This document shows positions 45,558 through 55,215 of a DNA stretch of 64,000 nucleotides, piece after piece. The DNA is from Haemaphysalis longicornis (Eukaryota; Arthropoda; Arachnida; Ixodida; Ixodidae), in assembly GCA_013339765.2 (NCBI GenBank), contig CM023449.1, positions 114,313,070-114,377,069 on the forward strand, read 5' to 3'. Under the pieces are notes generated by a model, which worked only from the letters and a program-made list of their open reading frames with translations, was not told where the DNA came from and made no database searches. Within the stretch, counting starts at the first letter, position 1; every line of letters begins with the position of its first letter. Both the position numbers and the translations under genes were made by a program.

Positions 45558-47978
45558 ACTCACACCGAGCATAGCGGCCCGGACAACCCTGAACTGGATC
45601 GAGAGATCGAGGAATGGGAGGTTCGAGCGGTACTGCAGGAGCTTAACTGCAAGTCGGCCGCAGGGCCGGACCGGCTTCACAACCGAGCGCTGCGTAACCT
45701 CAACGACGGGGCGATCGCAGCGCTTACAAGATATTTCAACAAATGTTGGAGAGAAGGTAAACTACCGAAGCAGTGGAAGACGGCCCGCGCGGTCCTCATA
45801 CCGAAGCCCGGCAAGCCGCCCAACATCGAAAACCTGCGACCCATCTCCCTCACGTCGTGCGTCGGGAAGGTGATGGAGCACGTCATGCGAAACCGATGGA
45901 ACCGCTACCTCGAAGAGAAGGGCCTGTACCCGGACGCCATGATCGGCTTTTGGGAGAAGCTCAGTACCCAAGACGCGATGATACAGCTCCAGCACGAGAT
46001 CCTGGACGTGTCGGTTCCCACCAACGACAACAGAGCCGTTCTTGGCCTAGACCTGCAGAGCGCTTTCGACAAGGTGCGCCACTCGGCAATCCTGTCGCAG
46101 GCCTCGTGGCTGGGACTTGGACGAAGATCCTACAACTACATCAGGGACTTTCTGTCGAACCGGACGGTGAAGATCCAAGCGGGCAACCTACAACTGGACG
46201 AGAAGACCCTAGGTAGCGTCGGCACGCCGCAAGGGTCCGTGATATCACCGCTGCTCTTCAACCTGGTCATGATCGGCGTTGCGGAGCGGTTGAACGCGCA
46301 AGTCCCGCAAGTCCGTTACACGATCTACGCGGACGATATCACGCTGTGGGTGCCTGGCGGCAGCGACGGGCACATCGAGGAGACGCTACAAGAAGCTGTG
46401 AACGCTATAGAAGACCAGCTGGAGGGCACCGGGCTCCGGTGCTCGCCGCAAAAGTCCGAGCTCCTGATCGTCCCGCCGCCGGGGCGGTACAGGAGGAAAG
46501 CTACCGAAGACTTAGAGCGGATCGTGCTCCGAACGATAGACGGGACCGTCATTCCGAAAGTCTCGAGGCTCCGCGTCCTGGGCATGGTGCTCGAGGCCAG
46601 TAGGAGCAACGGCGCTACCGTGGACAAGCTCGTCACGAAGATGGGAACTGCAACGCGACTCATCAAGCGAGTTGCGACGCGACACAGGGGGATGAAGGAA
46701 GCCAGCCTGCTACGACTGGTCCAGTCCTTCGCCGTCAGCCACGTCGCTTACGTCGGTGCGTTCCACTACTGGGAGGTACAGGAGCGCGACCGGATCAACG
46801 CAGCCATCCGGAAGACGTACAAAGCAGCGTTGGGCCTATACAACTGCGCAAGCACAGCCAGGCTGCTGGAGCTGGGGGTACACAACACCCTTGAAGAAAT
46901 TGCAGAAGCGCAGCGGGCCTCTCAACGCGAGCGGCTCCTGACTAGGCAGACGGGAAGAAGCATCCTGGCCAAACTCGGCCTGGGCGCGAGTACTACAAGC
47001 AATGACAAGCGTGACGGCGGCGCTCTCCCGGAGGGAGCCCTCCGCCGATTATTGGTGGCACCCTTGCCGCGGAACGTGCATCCAGAGCACAACCGCGGTC
47101 GACGGGAGGCGCGGGCCAAAGCGCTCACCGAAACCCATGCCACCGACACCGGCGCCCTGTACGTGGACGCCGCCAAGTACAAAGACACAGAAGACACCTA
47201 CGTAGCCGTCGTCGTGCGAGCTACGACGGGCGAAGTCTACAGTGCCTGCAGCGTTCGCGTGCAGGGGGCGCATCAAGCGGAGGAGACAGCCATCGCGCTG
47301 GCTCTCACCGACGACAAGTGCACGACGATCCTGAGCGACTCCCGCACAGCGATCCGGAACTACAGCAAGAACAGTGTGTGTGCTAATGCAGTGCGCGTTG
47401 TGAAGTGCGGTGTCAGACAGTGCGACGAGAGACTGCGGACTCATCTCCGCTGGTTTCCGTCGCACCAAGGCTACAGTTGCGGGAGCTACCCCAACCGCAA
47501 CGAGACGGCGGACGCCGCCGCGCGAGGACTCACTCGCCGCGTGGTGGCAGCACCGTCCCTCGTCTCTGCGGAGGAGCAAGCTGCTGCGAACGACGCCAGC
47601 GACGGCGAAGACAACAGCTGCGACGATGAAGACGCCGAGCCCGTAACGAGCTACGCGGATGTATTGGACTGGTATCGGAGCGCACGCCGCTCTATGCCGG
47701 GCCCGCACCCGCTGCTCTCGCGGGAACAGGCGGTGCTCTATAGGCAGTTGCAAACGAACTCGATGCTCACGCCGGCGCTCGCGCGCTACATGTGCCCCGA
47801 CGTCTACGACAGCGAAAAGTGAAGTGTTTGTAAGAGTGCTACAGCTACGCTTACTCACGTGTTGTGGGATTGTGAACTGAATCCAGAAGAGGCGGCTGCC
47901 TACCCAGGCAGGCTGCCGAAGGACATTGCTACAGCCGTGTTAGCACAGGACTCAGTGCAACAGCTACAGGCGGTCTAG
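45558..47978 (+). CDS. LINE pol: RT and RNase H, one in-frame stop
   Basis: Open from the truncation point at 45558 to a TGA at 47820-47822, and then in the same frame to TAG at 47976. Domains: RT fingers 'KSAAGPDRLHNRALRNLND', 'ENLRPISLTSCVGKVMEHVM', motif A 'NRAVLGLDLQSAFDKVRHSA', motif B 'GTPQGSVISPLLFNLVMIGV', catalytic 'YTIYADDITLWVPG' (about 46317-46358). RNase H: 'LYVDAAKY' (D), 'AEETAIALAL' (E), 'TTILSDSRTAIRNY' (D), 'RWFPSHQGY...NRNETADAAA'. After TGA, 'SVCKSATATLTHVLWDC' completes a C-terminal zinc finger whose first Cys codon is the TGA. Product: LINE replicase for target-primed reverse transcription. Confidence 0.9.
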
Positions 47979-48193
47979 CGGATCGAGGCAGCTCTCGCTC
48001 GCCAAACGCGCAGGGATGCATCCGACGCGATCCAGGGGCTGAAGCCTCGCGGAGAGCGTTGGATTCCCCGACGTAAGCGACGGGACACAACTTGATGACT
48101 GCCCCCATATAGTGAGGTAGCAAGAGGGCCCTGCGTGGCACCCTGCTACCTCCGCCGGAGACTTTAATAAAGTTCACTTCTCTCTCTCTCTCT
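45558..48193 (+). mobile_element. 5'-truncated LINE inserted in opposite strand LINE
   Basis: A young LINE copy. It begins in mid-RT at 45558 and runs to a polyadenylation-like 'AATAAAGTTCACT' (48164) and a (TC)n tail (48178-48193). It is flanked by an 8-bp target duplication 'CTGCAGCT' (45550-45557 and 48192-48199). The minus-strand LINE frame is preserved when the insert plus one copy of the duplication is removed. GC content is far above the host LINE. Related tails occur at 38288 and 18975. Confidence 0.9.
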
Positions 48194-48781
48194 GCAGCTC
48201 CTGGACTAGGGGTGTTTTTTCTGGGTGCAGTTTCCCTAGTAAGTATTCTATTGTCTCTTGGAGAGTTTTTGTTATCTCTCCATCTTCTTTTACTATGCTC
48301 TTAAAAGTTACTTTAGTCTTTAACTGATTTCGTGCTATTTTGGTTGCCAAGTTTAAAGGATTTTTTGTTAATTTTGACGTTAGTGTTTTCCAACTATTCT
48401 TTTTTGCTAGCTCTATCATGTTGTTATAGCAGTCGTACGCTTTGTAGTAGTCCTTCTTATACTTCTCTTTCATGTCTCCTCTAGCTTTTTGGTATATTCT
48501 CCTATATGCTCTCACTCTTTTGCGTTCACTCTCTAACTCCATATTCCACCACGGGTTGGCTTTCTGTTGGGTGGTTTTTTCTTTTTACTGTACTTCGCTC
48601 TCAGTATCGCAAACTTGTTATAAAATGTATTAATTGCGTTTTCTATTTCGTCTGCCGTTCCAATCATATTTTGTACTTCTTCGAACCACTTGTCGTTTGC
48701 TATTTCATCTATCATTCTAGCTTCTACTTTTAACGTTAATCCATAGACGTCTACTTTGAAATTTTTTATTATAGTTCTCAT
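48174..48781 (-). pseudogene. LINE linker between endonuclease and RT
   Basis: Two overlapping frames, 48781-48533 and 48542-48174. The first ends in 'RGGIW' and the second opens 'ELESERKRVRAYRRIYQKAR'; together they resemble the 'WWN.EL...R..VR..RR..Q' linker of I/LOA-type LINE pol. A one-frame shift near 48540 separates them. The second frame reaches the insertion site at 48199 and picks up in phase at 45557. Confidence 0.65.
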
Positions 48782-48997
48782 ACATCTGTGGTCACTATTA
48801 TTGAAAGTCTTTAATACCTTCCACCCCTAATATCTCTCGCTAAATCTGCGTTAACTATTGATAGATCTATCCACCCTCTTGCGCTACTTGTCTTAAATGT
48901 AGGGGGCGAATCTTTCTTATTTAGTAATGTTAACGTTGGTGACGATAAGCTCGACAACTCTTTCCCCTCTTTCATCGGTTGTCTGGCTGCCCCAGAT

Positions 48998-49482
48998 TTA
49001 ATTTCGCGCGTGATAATCTCTACCTAAAAACTCTACAGACCTATGTCTTTGTACTATTTCTTGTATTTTTGAAATTTCTCTGTTGATGTCTCCGTTTTGT
49101 GGGCAGTAACAACTTATTCTTAGTATTTCTCTGTTCTCCTTCGTTATTTTAGCTGCCACTAAGTTTTGAGCTATAGAAACTACGAACACTGAGAGGTTTT
49201 TGTGGATTATAATGGCAGATTTGGGGTCTTTGTGGCTGCGATTATGATACGTGTAAGTGGAAAACCTATTATGTTAATTTTGAGGATATAAGGCTCTTGT
49301 AATAAAGAAATTTTTAATTGTTTATCTTGTTGGAGATTAATGAGGGAGTGATTTCCTTTGTATGCTCTAGCTGAGTTAAACTGGAGTATGTAAAGTTTCA
49401 TTTGTGAGTTAGGTACTACGTTTTCAGTCATGCTAGCCATTTTAGAAAAGGCTAGTGATGATCCTCTTACGTTCCTGTTCAA
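48998..49482 (-). pseudogene. LINE endonuclease domain (APE type), broken
   Basis: Two frames: 'MKLYILQFNSARAYKGNHSL' with 'ISLLQEPYI' (49400-49280), the N-terminal active-site strand of I/R1-type endonucleases (N-S-x-A and QEPY), then 'LRISCYCPQNGDINREISKI' and 'FLGRDYHARN' (49120-48998), the GD-N-A box in which 'DFNA' reads 'DYHA'. Frames are shifted by one between the two pieces. It would nick target DNA; now inactive. Confidence 0.7.
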
Positions 49483-49617
49483 TTTTGTCCCGGTAGGCCG
49501 GACAGTCCCATGACATCATTTCGTGGTCTCTGCTTTGCTCTCTACCATCCAGGTCTCAGGCGTGACAGTGGGGGTCCTCCCTGCATTCGTCTCTCTTGTG
49601 GCCCCGTTGCCCACACT

Positions 49618-50889
49618 TTACGCAGCGGATCGGGGCTTCACATGTATAGCGTTATGCGCATGTTCTGCACACTTGGTACATCCGGTAGGTATGAAGAAAT
49701 GCTCAAAAGCTTGGCATCTGCTCCATCCGATGTACAGGTGTGACCTATTGTTCAGCGCCTGGTGTCCCCCTTTCTTAAGTGCCCAAATTGCTGTTGTTCG
49801 CTGTCTTTCTTTCCAGGTTTTCTTGACCCTGATATCTCTAGCAGTGCAAGGTAAGTTGTTTTGTTCAATAATCGTTTGCACGATCGTTCCTGCTTCCGCT
49901 TCTTCGGCAACTCCAATCCTCTTTATTGGGTATCTATTTTCCTTAGGTCTCGTGATTTCGAGTTCCTTTATTTTTCCCCGGAGGTGCGTCTCAATCGTCG
50001 CTGAGCCTTCCTTCGATGTGGTTGTGAATATTACACCTTCCCTCCCAGGTTGGATTGTAGCGTCTCGGAGACCAAGGTCAGGTGGATGGAAGCTCTTTTT
50101 GATTAACGATGCCACCTCTTGTTTGCCCATTGTCCCTGAGGACACAACCAAAGCGTAGGTTGGCTTCCTTTCTTCTGGTTTACCTGATTCGTTTTGGGGA
50201 GTGTCTTCCGCTCTCTTGCTTTCGTTCTGTTTTTCGAGTTCGCTAATTCGTCCTTTGGTAGGCCAGCCCCTCCCGTTTACTCTAATGATGCTATTAGGTC
50301 TGACCTGCTCGGTTAGGACGACATCTACCTGTTCTTGCAGCTTCTCATTGTCCCCTATCATACTTGAAATTTGAACAAGGGCCTTTGTGATTGCCTTGTC
50401 GGCACGTGAAAGTTTCGTAAGGGACAACTGCCTGTGCAGTTTCTCTTTCTGAACTTCTTCGTTAGTCTTGGTACCTTCGGCCTCTTTTGGTTGTCTTCTG
50501 AAAGATTCCTGCGCTCCTCTGTCACCTTGTTCTTCTCTTTCCTCTTCTGTTGATTCGTCCCCAGAGTCTTTTGTAGCTACTTCCTTTGGTCTGTCTTCCT
50601 TCTTCTGCTTCCCTTTATCCACTTCCTCGTCTTCAAACCAGGGAATGTCCTTCCTGGTTTGTGAAGTCTCGCCGTCTTCTTGTCCTCCGTGGGTGTGCTT
50701 TTTGGTGCCATTCTTCATCTTCTGTTTCTTCTTCTTTTCCTTCCTCAGTTGTTCAAGTCTTACTTGTTGGGATGTACTCTGCCCTGGTTTGGGTGGAGCT
50801 GTTGATCCTTTTGTCCCTGTTGCATGATCGGGCGTTGTTCTTGGGTGTATGCACCTGGAGTCGTCCCTCAACCTGTGGGCTGTAGCCAC
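49618..50889 (-). CDS. LINE ORF1 (gag-like RNA-binding protein)
   Basis: A 423-codon frame. Residues 1-150 are charged and low in complexity (Lys-rich near 47-65). A compact part around 'TYALVVSSGTMGKQEVASLI' to 'IETHLRGKIKELEI' resembles the folded domain before the zinc knuckles in I/R1-type gag proteins. The last 30 residues contain 'IPTGCTKCAEHAHNA', a damaged first knuckle. A proper knuckle, 'CVKCGQRGHKRDEC', follows in another frame at about 49615-49570, so one frameshift truncates the protein. It would coat LINE RNA. Confidence 0.7.
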   Translation of the reverse strand: MATAHRLRDDSRCIHPRTTPDHATGTKGSTAPPKPGQSTSQQVRLEQLRKEKKKKQKMKNGTKKHTHGGQEDGETSQTRKDIPWFEDEEVDKGKQKKEDRPKEVATKDSGDESTEEEREEQGDRGAQESFRRQPKEAEGTKTNEEVQKEKLHRQLSLTKLSRADKAITKALVQISSMIGDNEKLQEQVDVVLTEQVRPNSIIRVNGRGWPTKGRISELEKQNESKRAEDTPQNESGKPEERKPTYALVVSSGTMGKQEVASLIKKSFHPPDLGLRDATIQPGREGVIFTTTSKEGSATIETHLRGKIKELEITRPKENRYPIKRIGVAEEAEAGTIVQTIIEQNNLPCTARDIRVKKTWKERQRTTAIWALKKGGHQALNNRSHLYIGWSRCQAFEHFFIPTGCTKCAEHAHNAIHVKPRSAA

Positions 50890-50960
50890 TTTTCCTTTGG
50901 TGTGGTGCTTAATTTTTTCCCCTAGTGTTCTTCAGATTTCTCGAGCATCATATGCGGTCC

Positions 50961-53900
50961 TTCCGTTTTGCTCAGATTTTCATCTCAATCTAACAAAGTG
51001 ATTCTCGCAGTCTGAAGCAAGAACCGCCTTTTCTCCCCAATTTAGCAGGTTTTTTTTAAGGTCTAGCAACCCTGTAGCCCAGGTTTTAAACCCTGCAGTG
51101 TCCGGTGTTTTTGTTGACTTTTCTTACTTCCACGGTTTCTACACTTTTTCCTAGCGCAACGCCGTAATTTTGTGGTTCATATGCCACGAATGTCACAAAA
51201 ATAGAGCCAGCCGTTGAAAAGTTACGCCCAATTTGGTCTACTGGCAAACTGCTCTCGGAAGGGTGCAGCCATGTTTGGCGGGAACCAGTATATGCACCAC
51301 TCGTAAGAATATTCCTTTTTCTTGATCTTGGCGCCTCACAGGTCAAAACCGATTACATGTTCTAGCCTTCTTTTGGTGTTTATAACCAGATGATTAAGGC
51401 CGGAAATATGATATTTGTCCACTTCAGATCCCGATTAGGTTTAGCGCGGCATCGGATGTTTTCTTCTCAAATTCCCTTATTTTGTGGCCGATTTCGGAGA
51501 GGTCTTTGATAACCAAGCGTTCTCGATTCGTTATACTAATGTATAAGGCCAAGTAAAGGTACACACTCACTCTTGTTCTGAAGTTTTCCCGAATTTTCTT
51601 GGGAGCTTGCCCGGAGCGGCCCCGAACCGAGAGCTGGCCCCGCTTACTATCAAAAACTCTTAGAGTTTAAACCAGTGCGTTATATTACAATATAAATGGA
51701 GTGAGGAATAATCCAGTCAATTAAGAGACAACTACAACGCTAATCCTTTTACTTTAATTTCTTTACAGTTTTTTTATACCTGGCATATATGCAACCTGCA
51801 GCAGTACCATGAAGACGCCTAGTTTTGCACAGTGCCGAATCCGGTATTTCAGAAATGTGAACGCTTGCTCTATGTAGGCATGCAAAAGAGCATCACAGAA
51901 CCTACAAGAAACCATTGGAACCTACCAACTCTTTTCGCCTATTTTGGAAACGCAACAGCCTGCAACATCACCCGCCCGCAATAGCTTCCCCCCCCCCTCC
52001 CCCCCGCCCCGCCCACTTCCACCCCGAAAAAATATAATGAAGGTCATTCAATACACACGAATCGCACGAGTGGAAGGAGCCTCCATCAGCTCCGGAATCC
52101 AATCTCAACTCTAAGTTTGCCAAGCAAAATCTGAACTATTTGAGGTAGCTCATGTTGAAAACGAGCAGTGAGAATAAGCTGAAAAGATTGAGTCTTTTAA
52201 AGGCAGGCGTTTTCTGGGGGCAAGACACACGCTGTGCTGAGGCTGCTTTAAAGCAGCCGCAGCCGGTCTTCACAGATGGAAATCTATCTTTCCCAAAATT
52301 GAAGATGCCAAGGACGACAGCGGGACCTGAGAATACGATTCAGAAGCTGGGAAATGCGTTGCTCGGAGGATGAGAGGACGCATAAACTTGCAATCAATGG
52401 GTTTGTGAGCGTCTTTTCCATCCTCGGTGTTGGCGAAGACGCCGCAAATGCCTTTGAAAGACTAGCATCTGTGCAGTCTAGACTGGTTGGCTTTGTTGCT
52501 GCTTAAGTCTGCCGGATACCTGCGAGACAACTGCATCCACACGCATATTTGACGGTTGCATATTTTTGGGCGCCGGTAATGCATTTTCTTGACTTTGGCG
52601 CTGCAGGGCCACCGTTTCAAGCTGTGGAAATTGGGTACTACACCATGATTGAATAGTTTGCGTAATCGACATTTGTTACAGTGCGCGTGTGCAGCACTGA
52701 GAATCGTTCCCAGAAACTTGCGATGGTTTTACCGCTTTTTTGGTGCAGCATGCTCTGAGCTCCCGAAAAATGTAAGGAGAAAACGTATAATAAATTATCC
52801 TGCAGCATGCGGTCGTAGCCGGTGTCCTACACTCACCTTGTCAGGCGTAATGTATTACCAATGGTTGTCCGCGACACGATGGTGTTTGCGTAATCGTGAT
52901 TGATCATGTTCGTTGTCCCTAACGGATATAAGTGGTGATATATGTAGTAAAGGAAATGGAATACTTGAATAAAAAAGACGCGTGTGGCCTGGAGCGAACC
53001 TTTGATCAGTTAGCAGCGACATTGCGGCTTGCCGTATTTGCGCTATTCTAACGTGCACCTATCTTTGTGAAAAAAAGGCGTTTAAAACTCCCTGCGCGTT
53101 ACAATCGCGCGCAACAACACAAAACCGCAAAACCAAAACCGAGAACTCGAAGGTGAAACGAACAATCTAAATGAATGATGGATGTTTCGTTAAAACGCAA
53201 AGTAGTCGTCTTGGCGGATACGGAAGTGAACCGGGCAGCTCCCCGTGCATAAAGCGTTCAATAGTGGTGCGTTAGTGATTTGGGGAAAACAAAGGGAATA
53301 TATTTTTAAGTGAAAAGTTTTACGGAAGGACATTCACTGCCAAAAGCCTGTGATAGGTAATGTTCCATTACATTATCTGTACAATTTTGAAGCCTCTGTA
53401 ACGCCTGTATTTCGTGTGCGCTGTATTCAATGAACACCACGTTATTTTTGTGGTTTCCGGGTGTCGAATTCTAGTGTGCGCTACAATCGGGGGCGCGTTA
53501 GAACCGCGCAGCCATGGTAATAAATTGTTCTACCAACTAAGCGACATTTCGCGCAATCCATTTTATACTTATACAAAAACGAGTTTGGAGCTACCCTGCA
53601 TGGCACGATAGCCCATAAGGCTAAGAAGGCAATGGCGGTGGAAATATAGAACGGCTTGGCGAGTTTTCGGGCATGCCTGCAGCCAGGAGCTCCGTTGCAT
53701 TGGAAAAGAGACAAATTGTCCGCTTACCTCCTGGCTACAGTGCAAATGCCTTCGAAGGACGACAGTCTTCATGCATTGCAACAAGATTTTCTCTCTCCGT
53801 CTTTTACGTCTCATGTTTTTCCTTCCCCTCTGGCTTCCCCATGGCTTATGTAATTCTGATTGCTCTGTTCAATTTTCCCGCGCTCCCAGCGCTTGCGTGC

Positions 53901-54640
53901 CAACCGGTGGGAAAGCGTGCAACTTGCACTTCTTGTTTTTAGCGCGCGGTTTTTATTCATTTTCTATCGTAACAACAAATACGACGTGTATTTTCAGTAA
54001 AAAGAATGTTGCTTGTGCCGGTTATGTGCTGACATATAGCCACACAAACACCTGAAGGGTCTTTGGCCTTGCGTAAAGCAGGCATCTGTGAAATGTGCTA
54101 GTGCTTATATTAGTTTTGAACGGTCTTGCCTGTGTCAAAAATTCGTCAACTCGAACCGCAGATCACGTTATCTCAATTCGAATCAATGAAAGTTTGAAAT
54201 AACGAAGGGAAACAATAACACAGTACACTGCGACTGAGAAGCCGTTGTCATGTCAACACGTTGATGCTTTAAAATCCCATGACTGCCAAGTGTTCGTTGT
54301 CCTTATAGGTGACAGCCAGCACTTTTTGCTTTAACGGGGGAATGTAAAAAGTGCTTTAACGGGGGAATGTAACCGAGGGCCTCCTCCTCGCCGTTTCAAA
54401 ACGGAATAAGAGACGGACGGCATTGAATCCGATCGTGACTTCCGCAGCGAAAGCAGCACTGGTGCTTCGTTTTTTTAAGTTCGAAGCACCTTAAGACCTC
54501 GCAATGTCCGTCCGCTGTCCGACCGTGTCTCTCCAAGTTCCCCGTTGTCCGTGCGGAGTGACTACAGCGAGCTACACGAGAGGGCGCTACGCGCAAACAC
54601 GAGATCAAAGTGTAGGTTTGGCGCGCCGTTCGAATGGGGC
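50961..54640. other. No known gene; unassigned coding-like fragment
   Basis: A minus-strand frame at 51086-51346 encodes a plausible folded segment ('AGSIFVTFVAYEPQNYGVAL') with a loose likeness to beta-sandwich domains of adhesion-type receptors, but no motif is decisive. C-rich run at 51985-52012. A GC-poor repeat at 52236-52320 resembles 55978-56045. A 21-bp direct repeat 'TGCTTTAACGGGGGAATGTAA' is at 54327 and 54352. Confidence 0.3.
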
Positions 54641-54649
54641 GTGGAGCAG

Positions 54650-54795
54650 CGCCCTATTAATACTTGTCGGAGACTTCAACGTTATCATTCTGAAGATCGA
54701 CTTTGACAACAATTGGCTCGTACAGTTCAACGCTAATTTTGGGCGTGCATTTGTCATTTACAGTGCACTTACTGCACCCCAAATCATTTAATGAA
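54650..54795 (+). pseudogene. LINE endonuclease fragment
   Basis: 'LILVGDFNVIILKIDFDNNW' is the GDFN box of an APE-type LINE endonuclease; the region around 'LVQFNANFGRAFVIYSALTA' continues it. About 45 codons survive. It abuts repeat family A at 54835. Confidence 0.65.
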
Positions 54796-54834
54796 CTTTA
54801 AATGCATCATCGAGCACGCACGATAACACTCATC

Positions 54835-55215
54835 CACACAATACACACAACTTGGGTACCAGTGCTGCGGCAGCCGCACTGGCGCCGGCGCGTGCCCAGC
54901 TGTGAGCCTCCGTTGCGCAGCAGCCAAGTCTGACGCTGCGCCGGAGCCGCTTGATAGCCGCCTTCGCGTGGCTCCTGGAAAGCCATGCTGCGCATGCGCG
55001 AGGAGCAGTGACTGGACTGGACTGGTATGGACTGGACTGGAGTGGACTGGATTGGATTGGATTGGATTGGATTGGACATCGTTTCAGCAGCAGTAAGCAT
55101 GGTAATCAGTCTTTCTTATACAACCAGGAAACCTAAGAATAAGCAGCTGAACCTTAGCTCCCGCTACCTATATCCTGGCATCGCCGAGTTAAGCCACTGC
55201 TAATTCTTTTCGTTG
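54835..55215 (-). repeat. Repeat family A, inverted copy with TGGAC/TGGAT array
   Basis: Contains 'CTCCTGGAAAGCCATGCTGC' and then a pentanucleotide array of GGACT/GGATT units (55009-55074). 'CAGCAGTAAGCATGGTAATCAG' and 'TATATCCTGGCATCGCCGAG' follow. This is the reverse of 2450-2900. The pentamer is the TGGAC family rather than the GGTCC family at 2589. Confidence 0.75.

Larger units (their letters stand above)
42747..50960 (-). mobile_element. Near full-length LINE, split by another LINE
   Basis: Reading on the minus strand: ORF1 (50889-49618), zinc knuckle (about 49620-49565), endonuclease (49482-48998), linker (48781-48200), then an inserted plus-strand LINE (45558-48193), RT (45546-44400), RNase H (43825-43574), and a C-terminal finger (about 43440-43340), ending near an A-rich stretch at 42747. 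The order is that of I/LOA-type LINEs. Several frameshifts show it is old; ends are approximate. Confidence 0.8.

Noticed and set aside
45773..46216. 147-codon plus-strand frame in the LINE
   Set aside because: Out-of-frame shadow of the RT; the in-phase frame contains the motif A and YADD boxes.
47049..47858. 269-codon minus-strand frame opposite the LINE pol
   Set aside because: It is the antisense shadow of the GC-rich RNase H coding region; the plus strand carries the catalytic motifs.
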